Assembly (NCBI RefSeq): GCF_036785885.1
Contig: NC_092324.1
Location: 26,587,001 to 26,651,000, forward strand
Reading direction: 5' to 3'
DNA: 64,000 nt
From: Coffea arabica
Taxonomy: Eukaryota > Streptophyta > Magnoliopsida > Gentianales > Rubiaceae
Shown here: positions 34,534 to 46,723 of the stretch, one piece after another
Position numbering within the stretch: position 1 is the first letter of the stretch
Layout of the letters: every line of letters starts with the position of its first letter
Position numbers and translations under genes: made by a program
Notes under the pieces: generated by a model
What the model was told of the DNA's origin: nothing
The model's input: only the letters and a program-made list of their open reading frames with translations
Databases searched by the model: none

Positions 34534-35266
34534 ATGACCCATTGTTTTGCCGACAGGCTACCATCTGAGGTCCAGCAACTCTGTAAAATGGCACGTAGGG
34601 TTGAGATGTATAATGAAATCGGGGGTCTTCGAGACGAAATAGAAGTCCAAAAGAACCTAGTCGCATACTGGGAAGGGCGCTGGAAGCACGAGTATACAGA
34701 GAAAATTGAGCTCCTGCACAAAAACTTAGAGCTAAAAAGGAAATATGAAGGGATTTCCGAGGAGGCCCTGGAAAAGGCTCAATGCATCAAGAATGCAAAG
34801 GTGCAAGTGAAAGCTTCCCAAATACGGAAAAGGGTCCCAAATACGGAAAAGGGGTGCAGTGGGTAGCGTGAGTGAGGAACCTTCTAAAGTACAGAAAGTG
34901 AACCAGTTATTCGGGCCGCCATGGACAATGGGGGCGGTAGATAAAAGATTTGTCAATGAAAGCCAAACCAGACAGGGGGAGATTTTTCCGAAAAGCAAAA
35001 AGATGACTTTCCACTTGACTTGTGACTATTGCGGAAAGGCCAATCACACTGAGAATGATTGCTGGAGAAAGGGGAGTAGATGTCTGCGCTGTGGGAGCAT
35101 TGAGCATCGAATTGCATATTGCCCGATTAAAGTGCGGAAAAAGAAAAGAACTCAACAACCAACCCAGACCGATCCTGCACCGTCAAGTGGAGAAGGGACT
35201 GGAATGAAGAACCTCGTTTCTTCTGTCTCTGAAGACGGAGAAGGTACAGGCCATTGGATACTTTAA
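34534..35266 (+). pseudogene. Gag remnant with two CCHC zinc knuckles, frameshifted
   Basis: The first part (34534-34866) is a charged helical region (residues like LRDEIEVQKNLVAYWEGRW, probably coiled coil). The second part, in another frame (34859-35266), has two CX2CX4HX4C knuckles, CDYCGKANHTENDC and CLRCGSIEHRIAYC, then a basic tail (KVRKKKR). The shift is explained by a 19-bp tandem duplication: units of CCCAAATACGGAAAAGGG at 34817-34835 and 34836-34854. Upstream, 34308-34520 is open but ends in a stop and is poorly conserved-looking. The protein is shorter than usual chromovirus Gags and lacks a recognisable N-terminal capsid part. Function is presumably lost. Confidence 0.72.
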
Positions 35267-35313
35267 ATTTGAAGGAAAATTTCGAGGACGAAATTCTTTT
35301 AAGGGGGGGAGAG
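35267..35313 (+). other. Pol C-terminus remnant and 3' polypurine tract
   Basis: AAATTTCGAGGACGAAATTC-like codons (reading ..NFEDEILLRGGE..) resemble the end of Tekay/Del-type pol genes just before the LTR. The tract AAGGGGGGGAGAG then abuts the 3' LTR. This indicates that pol was removed by an internal deletion. Confidence 0.6.
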
Positions 35314-38038
35314 TGTGAGAACCCGTAAAACCCTAATTATTTTCCTAGGGTTTATTTCCCCTTAATTGCATGTTTTCTGCATTTTCGGGCCTAGGAATAT
35401 TTTTCTGGTAGATTTTATGAGTAATTATAGTTTTTAGATGATTTTTCTAGTATTGGTGAGTTTTTAGAAAATTAAGAATATATTTTGGACGTGGGACCCA
35501 CTAGTGCGAAAAGTACGGCAAAATTCGGCCAATAAGGTTAAGTTTCGGATACTGGTGGAAATTTATCGGGTGTTAAGAGATAAGTAGAGGGTGACATGGC
35601 ATTGATGTGAGAGGAACCAAGTGATAGGAAGGCATTAAATGAAGTGCCAAGTGGCACTATGTGATTGGTCCACTTGTTGGACATTTTTGACTTTTCTTAT
35701 CATGGATTAAATATCTCAAAAATTGACTAAAAATTCATTCTTTCTTACCTCTTGTTGGCCGATTCTCTCTCTTGGACAAGGAAGAAAAACTTCTTCAATT
35801 TACAAGCTTCAAACTATCTCAATCTTCCATTCCAACCAATTAAACTTAGATTTGCTCCATAAAATCACTCCATTAGGTGCTAGTAAGTGACTTGGTGAAG
35901 TTGTTTTGAAGCTCTAAGGTGGCCAACCTCTCTATCTCTCTTAATTTCTTGGTAAGTGATGCTTGAACACCCTACTACACCTAATGATGGTTATATTATG
36001 CTTAGAAGAGGCTTGAGTGTTGGATTATATGATTTATTTCTTGGTTTGGCTTGATTTGGTGAAGTTTTCCATTTTATGATGAATTTTCTGGTTTCATATG
36101 ATTTTGATGTTTTGGACTAGTATGATGGTTGGTAATAAGGGGCTTTGGCTCTAGTAGGTGTGAATTGTTGTTAAATGCAATCAATTTTGGATTTGGAATG
36201 AAATGTGAAAAGTTAGGGTTCTTGAACCCCTATTCTGTCCGAAATTTTAGGTCATAGCTAGAGGCCGAATTGGACTTTGCTCAAAACATGAAAGTTGTAG
36301 GTATTGATGAGTTTAGTGTGCCTGCAAAATTTCAGGGCAATTCGCCAAGTGTAGAGTGAGTTATGCCGTTTTTACTGTTGCTGTTTTTGGTGCACAGAAG
36401 GTCCGAACTGCGATAGTAATTGCCTGTTTTGACTGGAATTGGTTTGGATTGTGGAGTTGGTGTCTTCTGATGAAATGTAGCTGGATGTCTTAAATTACTT
36501 ATTCCTTTGGAATTTCGGCATTTGGACTTGTATGGACTGAGATATACCGATTACAGTTTTCTGTGTTTTGCAAACCTGTTTTGGTGATTCTGGTTTAGTG
36601 TTTGACATTTTTGACCTAGTTGGGTCAGGAACTGGATTGAGTGACCTTCTACATTGTTGTAGCCCTGTCCCATAGCTTCGAAACGGTGGGTCTTACACCC
36701 CCATCCGATAATTGTAGTGAGAGTTGTGCCATTACCGCATTAGGACGTCAAAACCGGTTTTCATATCAAGGCCTTAGTTAAAGCCCTTTCTTAATTTCTG
36801 GTTTCCTTTAATGTTTGTAAATGCTTATGGAACCTTATTGGGGTCATGTTTGGCCTTGGTTTATGACTCGTTAGCGAGTCTTATTGTATTTGTTTACATG
36901 TTTTTAGGTCGTGACGGTGGTGCAACGTTCTTTTGACTAAAGTGCTTGAAACTACATTTGCTAGCTTGGTGAGTGTACTACTCACTTATGTGCTATTATA
37001 TGGCTTTGATATTTGAACTTGAGATGTTGAATGTTAATTAATTGAAGTGAGAGTGTACTTTATCATTCTCACTTATTGTATCGCATGTTATTGAAAAGTT
37101 ATTGGAATTTTACATGAAATGTTATATGAAATGAAATACATGACTTCAAATGTTATCCATGCGCTCAACCCCATTGGTAGTTGATTGAATCGAGCCAGCA
37201 AGGGCTTGGTCGTGACAATTAATGAGCCTTGGGTAAGGTTATATGGAATCGTGTAGTATGAGAGACTCTCGATTCCGGTATACTCGAGTAATACCACAAT
37301 GCATGCGTTTGGATTTCGGGCCCGGTTGAGGAATGTTAGGAGGAAGGGAATGGAAGTTAAGTGGGTCTACAGTTGGTTACTTTTCAAACATTGACGGAGA
37401 GTCAATGAGACCGATCAAGAATTCAAACGAGGAAAAGGGCTCTTGAGAGCCACCCGTATCCTTTTATCCTCATTATTAATGTGTGGCTTTATTTATTTTG
37501 GTAAATTGGACTGTTAAGCTTGATGTATCCATGAACTTGGTTGCTTGAGTTGTATTCTCACTGGGCAATTAGCTCACCCCGTTCCTTTTGTTTTCCTTAC
37601 AGGAATATGACTCTTTTGGAATGAATTTTGATAAATGGTTGCCAAATGAACTAGATGAATGACTCTTTTCTATTGTATATAAAATGGGACCCTAAATGTA
37701 TCATTAGGGCCGTTTTCACTTTTGTTTTGGCAAACCATATATGTAGTGACTTTTGTATCACTTTTAAATGTCATTTTGGTTTGTAAAGGCTAAATGTTAT
37801 GGGGTATATGTAATTCGATGTTTGGTTGGGTTCGGACGAGTCGGTTACTATTCATGGCCGACTCCGGGTTTCATTTTCTTTTATTTTGGGTTATTTTGCC
37901 CTTTTGCCTTATTTGCGCGCGTTATAAGTTCCGGAACGTGAAAGATCGCTCTATACTGCACCGTTAGTCCTGGCGAGAGCTGGGCAGGCAGTCCGCTAAC
38001 CTCTTTGGTTCGCCTTAGGGGAAAGTGGGGCTGTCACA
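35314..38038 (+). repeat. 3' LTR of the young element
   Basis: 2,725 bp, same length as the 5' LTR. Differences I noticed: GTTTGgC/GTTTGaC, TTGTTaTAG/TTGTTgTAG, CATGaGC/CATGcGC, ATATaAG/ATATtTG-type, and ACTTtGAT/ACTTaGAT. Confidence 0.93.
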
Positions 38039-39565
38039 CAGAACCCATCCGTCATATACCATTATCTTGTCCGAATCCAAGCCCTAAAACCCAAAACAGA
38101 TTTGATGTCCTTTTGCGGTAATGGTACCAAAAGCAGTACGATGGTCGGATGAAGGTGCAAGACCCACCGTTTCGAAGCTAAGAGACAGGGCTACAACAAT
38201 GTAGAAGGCCTCTCAGTCCAAATCCTAGCACAACTAGGTCAAAAGTGCCAAATACCAAACCAGAAGTACCAAAACAGGTTTGCAAAACGCAGAAAACTGT
38301 AATCGATATAACTCAGTCCATACAAGTCCAAATGCCGAAATTCCAAAGGCATAAGTTATTTAAGACATCCAGCTACATTTCATCAGAAGACACCAACTTC
38401 AAAATCCAAACCAATACCAGTCCAAACAGGCAATTACTATCGCAGTTCGGACATTCTGTGCACCAAAAATAGCAATAGTAAAGACGGCATAACTCACTCT
38501 ACACTAGTCCAATTGCCCTGAAATTTTTCAGGCACACTAAACTCATCAATACCTACAACTTTCATGTTTTGAGAAAAGTCCAATTCGGCCTCTAGCTATG
38601 ACCTAAAATTTCGGACAGAATAGGGGTTCAAGAACCCTAACTTTTCACATTTCATTCCAAATCCAAAATTGATTGCATTTAACAACAATTCACACCTACT
38701 AGAGCCAAAGCCCCTTATTACCAACCATCATACTAGTCCAAAACATCAAAATCATATGAAACCAGAAAATTCATCATAAAATGGAAAACTTCACCAAATC
38801 AAGCCAAACCAAGAAATAAATCATATAATCCAACACTCAAGCCACTTCTAAGCATAATATAACCATCACTAGGTGTAGTAGGGTGTTCAAGCATCACTTA
38901 CCAAGAAATTAAGAGAGATAGAGAGGTTGGCCACCTTAGAGCTTCAAAACAACTTCACCAAGTCACTTACTAGCACCTAATGGAGTGATTTTATGGAGCA
39001 AATCTAAGTTTAATTGGTTGGAATGGAAGATTGAGATAGTTTGAAGCTTGTAAATTGAAGAAGTTTTTCTTCCTTGTCCAAGAGAGAGAATCGGCCAACA
39101 AGAGGTAAGAAAGAATGAATTTTTAGTCAATTTTTGAGATATTTAATCCATGATAAGAAAAGTCAAAAATGTCCAACAAGTGGACCAATCACATAGTGCC
39201 ACTTGGCACTTCATTTAATGCCTTCCTATCACTTGGTTCCTCTCACATCAATGCCATGTCACCCTCTACTTATCTCTTAACACCCGATAAATTTCCACCA
39301 GTATCCGAAACTTAACCTTATTGGCCGAATTTTGCCGTACTTTTCGCACTAGTGGGTCCCACGTCCAAAATATATTCTTAATTTTCTAAAAACTCACCAA
39401 TACTAGAAAAATCATTTGAAAACGATATTTGCTCATAAACTTTATCTGGGGAATTTTTCTAATCAAGAAAATGTAGAAAATGCGGGCGTTTAAAAAAATA
39501 AACCCTAGAAAATTAGAAAATTTCCGGTTTCTCAAACTCATTTTTTTTCGGGGCGTCACAGACCG

Positions 39566-40336
39566 ACTCTGCATCCTACTCTGTTGTTGCTCCAATTATC
39601 ACTTGATATACTTTAAAGGAAGGAAAGGACTTTGAAAAGTAAAGGTGGTGATTAGGAGCCATCTATAAACCTACAGTCACTGCAAAACAGAAAACTCAGA
39701 CTCAGGACTTCACATAGCAAATCATGAGGCTAACTTGAAATTGCATGACATTTTTGTTTAGACAATTATTCAGAAAGCTAAATCAATATTTTTTTTTTGT
39801 TCCTCTTTTCCAACGTAAATCAGTAAGCAGATATCAAATCTTTCTGTTCATTCCACAAGTACCAGAAGCATCACAAAAACTATATAGCTTTTGTTCAAAA
39901 CACTGATAAAAGAAAAGTTCTATAGCAATAATGAGAGGCAGAGGTCCCAGAATTGCCATAAAAGCAAACTATTTGAGACTGCAAGATGCAACAAGAAGAG
40001 CTAATTACAACTATTTTACTCTTAAAATCTCAAATCATTGCATTTGAACTTAAACTTCAGAAGAGGATAGTCTACCAAGTCTCTGCTGCTTGAAAATGTC
40101 TTAAACATGACAATTTTTTTTAAGGTCTTAGTTAATGCATCGGTTATTAAACTGCTTAAAACCCAATGTTAAGTAGTGAAAGAAGATGGTTGGTATTATA
40201 AATTATCAGACTACCAATCTCACAACCAAGGGCAGTCAGAGTAACTCGATTGACCATTGGATTTATGTAAAGAGATCACAGCTGAAGAAAGTAGAATCCC
40301 ATCATTTAAGAGACATAATAAGAATACCAATAATCA
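39566..40336. repeat. Duplicated block, copy A part 2
   Basis: Matches 63238-64000 to the window end (TGCTCCAATTATCACTTGAT, GCATCACAAAAACTATAT, GCATTTGAACTTAAACTTC) with small indels. Copy B continues beyond the window. Confidence 0.8.
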
Positions 40337-41650
40337 GATAATTTGGAGAAAGATGATAAATACATTCCCAAGAGGTGGAAGTTCAGAGTAAGCATTTAAA
40401 TCCTCGTAGAATCTCAAGTTTAAAGAGAATTAGCTCCTTTCAGCAATCATGATATACAACTGGAGGTAGTAGACATATGAGCTGAGCAAAAGTAATCTGC
40501 TAGTTCTTATTTAACACAAAGAATTTTGTACCGTAGATGTAAAGTTTTCAGCTTTGACTTTGCTTAACTGTCCACATCAAATAATCTGCTCTTGAACACG
40601 TATTCCATAATTGAATTTAATACATGGTTAGCGACATTGTTTTCTTCCCGAAACAGCACTTGTTAAGTTTCTCTGAATCAGACTGAAAAAGCCAAGAGAA
40701 GTTCAACAAAGCAGACTACTAACCTTCAACAAACTAAAGCTCCAAAATTGCCAATTTACTTCTATAATTCGCAGCCTATAAGGTAGTACAATTAACAATT
40801 GAGATCTCTAAGTGCAACCTGCAATCAACTTGCTAAATGATAATTCTTCAGTCCTTACTGTTACATTACTAGACAACATCTTGGAAGCAGACGTTTTAAA
40901 ACTTCAGATATTTTGCAACTAAATCATCTTGCTGTACAATTTTTATCACCTGATATTGGATGGATTTAAAAAAATTTAGTAATGTTTTCACTGGAGTATG
41001 TTGTTCTGAAGAGACAAAAAAACTAGAAATTGACTCTTAAAATCTTTGTCCATCATTGCCTACTTATAATTTTCTATGTTCCGTCAAACTTTGATTTAAC
41101 AATCTATTTCATAAATGTAAACACATTATCATTCTTTCCTAGCAAATTGATAACCAAATGAACTTTTAGAGTACTTAGTTGGATGAGGAGCTTTTAGATT
41201 GAAAATCTCAGGAAGGCATGTTTGCCTGCATTACAATAAAGATAGAAGAGCAAATTCCATGTCATTTTTGAGCTAGGAATCTTACAGAAAGAAAGGGTTT
41301 CTTTTTGTTACCTTTGTTCTAAGACTAATGAGCAGGAAATAAGACTTGATACTTAGTACATCTACTAATCCATTTAAAACAAATTTGCTAACCTTACAGT
41401 ACTTCTTGAAAATTTTCAAGCTCCTCATTGTCAATCTGTTTCTCTAATAGAAGCTCTATCACCAACCAAACCCCCCATGATCATTAGCAGAAATTCATGT
41501 TAATGATCGCTCTTGATGTTGAAAGACATTACATAAGCTGGGTAAAGAAATTCAGGTGGGTAGTTTGTAGAGGCCAGCTGACAAAGATAGAGCATTTTAT
41601 CGGGTTTTAGACACCAGGAAGAAAGAAAAGTGTGCCTGTAGTGTGCCATC
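40337..41650. other. Intergenic; no gene seen
   Basis: AT-rich sequence without long open frames; part of the same old block but not matched elsewhere in the window. Confidence 0.4.
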
Positions 41651-42960
41651 CTAATCATTTCTGTCCAATTGAAACAGAATTTGATTCAACAAAGTTTTCA
41701 AAAGTTACAAGCTATGTAATTCAATCAATAAGTAAGTGCAATTGTAGATTCTAGTCCACATTTGAGCCTGAGATCATTGCAGAACAGAAAACTCAAGTTG
41801 AGACAATATGTGAACAAGAAAGCTAATCAGAAAGTTCAGAAAGTTCAACAATAATTTTGTTCTGTCATTCCTACAAAAGGCTAAAATATGTCTTGTTTGT
41901 TATCAAAATAAATAGATAAGCAAGTACTAAGTCGTGTTTACAATTACAGTATTTTGGTTCCAACCACAAAGCAAGTAATTACAACTCATAAAAAGAAAAT
42001 AATAATGGACAATTTGTAGTGCAGGCAAAGCATTTCACATTGAGGCATTGAGAAACAATAGAGGTGTGGGCCACTGAGGCACAATAGAGATCCACATTTA
42101 ATTGCTACCAAAACACCAGTTAGTTCTAACTTCTAACTCTGAGCAGTATGCCGGAGATGACAAATTGAGTTCTAAAACATGTAAATCAGCACCTCATTAT
42201 CATGACTACACATCACTGAATTGTTTCGATAGTTTAAAAGAACCATACCCCAATGGATATCTCAGACTTTGACCATCTGAGGCACAGAGAAAGAGAGAAT
42301 GCCATCCTAGATGTTGTTATTCAGCCGAAGCAGGCTCTTGTTCAGCAACGAATTGTAGGACTCTCAAAAAGTAAAGACAGTAGGTAAGAGCCATCGATGA
42401 GGTTCCCTGTTTGTGCTCAAAATCACTGCAAAGCACAAAAACTCAAACTGAAGGCGGCGAATAGCATAGAATAAAACTAATGGAAATTTTCAGATAATTG
42501 TAGCTTTTCTGTCATTGTAACTGAAGCCCCAAAAGGAGAAACTTACCTTAAAAAAAGAAGCAACCAACAATCATAAAAGCAGAGAGAGCTTAAAAGCCTT
42601 TATCAGTAGCAATGCTTGTCGCAACAAGCAGGTGGATTCATTAACAGTAGCAAGTCGCAACAAGCAGACTTGACCAACTACCAGAATGCTTCAAAACTTT
42701 GCGCTTAGAGTTAAATGTTGGAAGATACTCCACCAAGTTTTGTGCAACTTCATTGCTCAAACAGTACACACCTTCCTTGGCTACCTCAAAAATATGAAAG
42801 TTCATTTATGACTCTGATAAAGCAATTACTAGTCAAATAGTTCAGATAAATATGCAGAGCACGTAAAAGTTCATTATCAAGAGGTAAAAGTTCAGTCCCC
42901 TTAGAATTACAATTTTAAACAGAGTGAGATGACTTTAGCAATAATAACTTGAAATCCACA
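41651..42960. repeat. Diverged duplicated segment, related to 51690-52580
   Basis: Shares ordered phrases with 51690-52580, e.g. TTTGAGCC.GAGATCATTGCA, ACAATTACAGTA.T.TGGTTCCA, TGAGTTCTAAAACATGTAAA and CAGCACCTCATTATCAT. It also shares weaker phrases with 28660-29200 (CACAAAAACTCAAACT, GTTCAGCAA..GAAT). Together these suggest an old repeated unit in the cluster. Confidence 0.65.
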
Positions 42961-43425
42961 GAAGCAGAGCACGTAAAATAAACAAAAATAGACTATTTGT
43001 AGGCTATGCAGGCCAAAAGTTGATAGCCTATGCTAGTTGTTCTAAACGTTGATAGGCTATTGCGGTCTAGCCATATAGACGGTGCTGAAGAAGCTTCAAA
43101 ATTCTAACCAGTTCGTGAAGCTATTCTTCTATCAATCCTACAAAAACAAAGCATAGAACAGAATATGAACAAAGATACAGTAAAACATCAAAGCACGAAA
43201 CAGAACAGAGTATTACTATTATGTTGTAAGGAGTAAATGAAGAGCACCAATATTTTGGACCTAATAAGAAATGCTAATGCCGCAGCTTTGAAAGATAATA
43301 AATAGGACGATAAAAAGGGAGAAGAGAAAACTGTACAAATAACCACGGAGACTTTTTAGGTTTTCTCACGAGAAGGTTAATCAGAGAGGGAGGTGAAGAG
43401 AAGGGGAGATTGATTGTAAAGCAAA
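42961..43425. other. 3' flank of the second NLR; no gene seen
   Basis: Short sequence containing a decayed duplication (GTTGATAG.CTAT, twice near 43020-43055). Likely 3' region of the minus-strand NLR. Confidence 0.4.
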
Positions 43426-43806
43426 TTAAGAAAGTTGGACATAATCGAGAACTTGATTAGCGGTTATGTATAGGTCTTGAATGTGAGAAACTTTGGACCA
43501 CTGGGAGTCGGGGCCGCTGCTCTCAGGAGTGCATCTTTCTTTTAACAGAGGAGAACCATAAACCTCCAGACGTTTTAGTTTGGTGAGACTTCTCATGGCA
43601 TCCTCAGAGGGTAGATGTCCAAGCTCCGTGAAATGCCGTAAATGCAGGAATTCAAGAGCAGCGAAGTTTCCGAACCAATCTGGCAGAGCTTTTATACCTC
43701 CAAAGTCGCGTAGCCATAGTGACGTCAGAGTGGTCAAGTATTGGATCCGATGTGGCAGGGACTCCATGTGTGGCAACCCAATTAATGCTAATTCATGGAG
43801 TGCAGA
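43426..43806 (-). pseudogene. NLR 2 segment: C-terminal LRRs after second stop
   Basis: Same frame as the previous segment. It reads SALHELALIGLPHMESLPHR then LRRs (YLTTLTSLWLRDFGGIKALP, LEFLHLRHFTELGHLPSE) and a typical CNL end. Continuity of sense on both sides of the stop shows a nonsense mutation rather than a normal terminus. Confidence 0.85.
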
Positions 43807-45738
43807 TTACGAAGAGGATATCAATCCAGACCAATCAAACTCATTGTAAATTGAAGAATTTTCATGATCATCACCATCATCTGAGAAGGGACCAATTACA
43901 AGCTTCCTTAAGCTGGTTAGGAAACCAAATCCTTTGGGTGTCATGCTTGTTTTCAGTTTGGGACAGCAGTATAATCCCAGCTCCAAGAGAGAAGGCGTTT
44001 GTTGCAAATCAAGCGGAAAGGAGACAAGATTGTCGCACCAACTCACCTGAAGCTTCTGGAGAGAGGCACAAGAGTGCAGCAAGTCACCGGGCAGATTCGT
44101 CAACCCATCGCACTCATCAATCACCAGCTCTTTAAGAGACGTAAAGTTTTGCAGGGGAAGGAGTTCTCTGCATCTGTTGCAGAAATTAAATGCCAAACGC
44201 GCTAACTTGGGTGGTGGTGTTGTTGTTGACTCGGGGAGTGTTGTTGTTGTTGGCAAATTCATTAACCATCGAGGAAATTGATTGCCCATAAAATTCCAAA
44301 TTATCAACTCCTCCAAATTTGGGTGGGGTAGAAGGCCATCTAACACATCTTCATCGTTGTAGTTGTCACCTTCTCGATCAGGGGCCCACTTAAGTTCCAG
44401 CCTAAATAGATTTGCCTTTTCAGATAGTTTTGCTTCCTTAGCTCCTTCCTTATCCTTTACTAGTTCCAGATTGCGTATCTCCAATTTGCCTTTGAGGTTC
44501 TTCAAGCATCCAAGCTCTCCAATTTGTCGACCCTTCTCTCGACCCACGCTAAAGAACTCTAGAGTTTGAAGGCAAGTCAGCCTTCCCATCTCTCGCAGCA
44601 TTTGAAATTCTTCATCATAATCTATGTAATAGTGGAGATGTCTCAAGCTAATCAAATTGCACATTCCCTTCGGAAGATCTTTAACATTTGAGCCACTTAG
44701 CGTCAATGTCTGCAGATTATAAAGCTTGCAAAGGGAGTCTGGCAAAATACTGATTGAAGACCATGAAAGGTTAACATACCGCAAATGTATCAGTTTGCCA
44801 ATTGAGACTGGTAGCTCTTGAGTTCTTCTTGCACGAGACAAATTCAAAACATACAAGTTCTTCAACTTCATTAACATATCACCAGATAAGTCACCATTTA
44901 CGATGAATAATGTATGAAACGAAGTTGATAGACTCTCCAAAAGTTTTTCTCTGTCTTCTCTGGCACCAGATGAGTCTATTGCAAGGTAACGAATCTGATC
45001 ACCATTGTCTACTATATGCGTATTCCAATCATTAATGACTTTGGTAGACTTTGACATTGACTCTGCAAGGTCGTGCACCAGATCATGCATCTTATAATAT
45101 GTTATCCCATAGCTTCCTGTTTCTTCAAACAATGAACTCTGCAATAAAATTCTCAGATAATTAATTCCAATTTCCTCCATCATCGTTTGGCTGTTGACGT
45201 CTGCTTGGAGGAAGCCTTCAGCCATCCAAAGTTCGATCAGCATATTTCTTTCCATCTGAGTATCCTTAGGAAATATAGAACAATATGCAAAACATTTCTT
45301 AATGTATGGAGATGGCAAATTATCAAAACTCAACTTAAGTATTTGCATCACACGATCTCCACCTACACTCAACCTCAGAAGCCTATTGTCCAAAATTGAT
45401 TACCACTCCTCTTTTCTCTTTAAACGTAACAGACCTCCCATTACACTTGCAGCCAATGGTAGACCGTCACATCTTTTGATTACTCTCTTTTTAATTGCTT
45501 TTAGTTCATCAGGTTCTCCTTCCCCTCCAACTACTTTTTCTTTTACGATAGACCAACAATGATCATCAGGTAGTTTTCTTAATGGATAGGCTTCATTTTC
45601 CATCATCAAAACTCTAGACACACACTGCGCCACTGGACCTGGACGAGTAGTGACCAGACACCAGCTTCCATTAGTTGGATTGAGCCCCTTCAAGGTGTTG
45701 AAAAAGTCCTCCCACAATGCTTGATCATCATCCCACAC
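43807..45738 (-). pseudogene. NLR 2 segment: kinase-2 to mid-LRR, one internal stop
   Basis: Open in one frame except the TAA at 45400-45402. It holds kinase-2 aspartates (LDDVW), GLPL, RNBS-D, MHD, and about ten leucine-rich repeats (LIHLRYVNLSWSSISILPDS, LYNLQTLTLSGSNVKDLP). Family proteins read EEWLSIL where this has EEW-stop-SIL, so TTA to TAA is the simplest change. The segment ends at the TAA at 43807-43809, after ..WSGLISSS. Confidence 0.85.
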
Positions 45739-45749
45739 ATCATCAAGGA

Positions 45750-46583
45750 CTAGGAAATATCTTTTTCCCCTAGGTTGCTCCCAATTTTTCCAACGATGAC
45801 ATTCCTATCATCCACTTCAACCTTTTCTCCCGTCAATTGCAATAAAATGAGTTTGAAAAGCTCCACTATTGGAACTTTTCTCGATACACAAACCCAAATT
45901 TTTTTGTTAAAGTGTTCATCAATTTTCTTGTTGTTGTATATGGATTTAGCCAAAGCTGTTTTGCCTAAACCTCCCATACCAACTATGGGAAGAACAGAAA
46001 CAACCTTCTCGGACGGGCTCAACAACATCTCTAGTATATTTAATTCATCATCGGCTCTTCCAGTCATTGGAACAAGAACAGAGTCAGTCTGCCGATTTCT
46101 TGTGTCTCCAACAGCAGGAGCAGCAGGGAGGGCAGCAGGCACGACTGCCCTACTGACCAGTAGCAATCCGTTGGCTTCTTGATAGATGCCATTCAACTTA
46201 CGTTTGATGTCCCTGACCTTAGAGGCCATTCTCCAACGAAAAGCAAGATTAATGTTAGAGCAGGAGAAGAAGCAGCATACCTTGAGCTTGTGTCGGTTTC
46301 GGGACTCCACCTGGTGACGAAGAGATTCATAGTGGAGCTCATCCAACACATTCTGAGCATCATAAGCCACCTCATCGAGACACTTCAACCATCGTTGCAC
46401 TCCTCTGCTTTGGTTTTGCCTTTCCTCAGCATCAGCCAGGACATCTTTGATAAGGCCAAGAGATTGTGCCATGCTGGCCACGTCCTTCTTGAGCCCAACT
46501 AACATACCAATCCTATCAGAGGCAAGAGACAGTGCCCTTTCCAAGGTGACCTGAATTGTGGCACCGATAACAGGGTCGGCCAT
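45750..46583 (-). pseudogene. NLR 2 segment: coiled coil to RNBS-A, ends at frameshift
   Basis: 277 codons from the ATG to an out-of-frame TAG. It carries the coiled coil and the first half of the nucleotide-binding domain, including the P-loop lysine and threonine region (GLGKTA). After KIGSNLG the frame is lost. The next frame gives the expected kinase-2 strand, so a single-base deletion or insertion accounts for it. If expressed, the product would be a truncated CC plus partial NB protein. Confidence 0.85.
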
Positions 46584-46723
46584 TTTTTTTTCTTTTGAAT
46601 ATACAACTTGGATTCAGTCTTGCGATCAAGATGGTTTTTTAAAATGGGAGGTTTTAGCAGCCAGAAATTGGTAATGTTACAAGTGGTTAAAAGGAGAAGA
46701 GCATTGATATTTGGTCAGCTAAA

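Larger units (their letters stand above)
31073..38038 (+). mobile_element. Young non-autonomous LTR retrotransposon (chromovirus/Tekay-like), gag remnant only
   Basis: A 6,966-bp element with a perfect target duplication CAGAA (31068-31072 and 38039-38043). The two 2,725-bp LTRs differ at only about five positions by eye, so the insertion is very recent. The interior is just 1,516 bp: an initiator-Met-type PBS, a gag remnant with two zinc knuckles, a short stretch resembling the pol C-terminus, and a polypurine tract. Protease, reverse transcriptase, RNase H and integrase are deleted, so movement must have used proteins in trans. It is inserted into an older minus-strand LTR of its own family. 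Confidence 0.93.
30306..39560 (-). mobile_element. Solo LTR (Tekay-like family), minus orientation, split by a younger relative
   Basis: Read on the minus strand it starts TGTGACGCCCCG (at 39560) and ends GGTCGTTACA (at 30306). A perfect target duplication GACCG lies at 30301-30305 and 39561-39565. Without the nested element (31073-38038 and one target copy) it is about 2,284 bp, similar but shorter than the 2,725-bp LTRs of that element. Long stretches are near-identical to them in reverse complement, e.g. 38580-38760 against 36130-36310. No interior or second LTR remains. Confidence 0.88.
43426..46583 (-). pseudogene. CC-NB-ARC-LRR (RGA-type NLR) pseudogene, three small lesions
   Basis: A minus-strand immune receptor of the RGA/CNL type in one exon, about 1,050 codons, start ATG 46581-46583. 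The N-terminal ~150 aa is an Rx-type coiled coil with an EDVID-like region (LDEVAYDAQNVLDELHYESL). NB-ARC motifs: P-loop GMGGLGKTALAKSIY, RNBS-A IWVCVSRKVPIVELF, kinase-2 RYFLVLDDVWDDDQ, RNBS-B GSWCLVTTRP, GLPL CDGLPLAASVMGGLL, RNBS-D CFAYCSIFPKD, MHD KMHDLVHDLAESMS. LRRs follow to the end (..VLDYVQLS). Lesions: a one-base frameshift in the GGGG-AAAAA run (~45764-45772) just before kinase-2, an in-frame TAA at 45400-45402 (after RKEEW), and an in-frame TAA at 43807-43809 (in the LRR). Otherwise the sequence is well preserved, so inactivation is recent, or some lesions are assembly errors. Confidence 0.92.
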
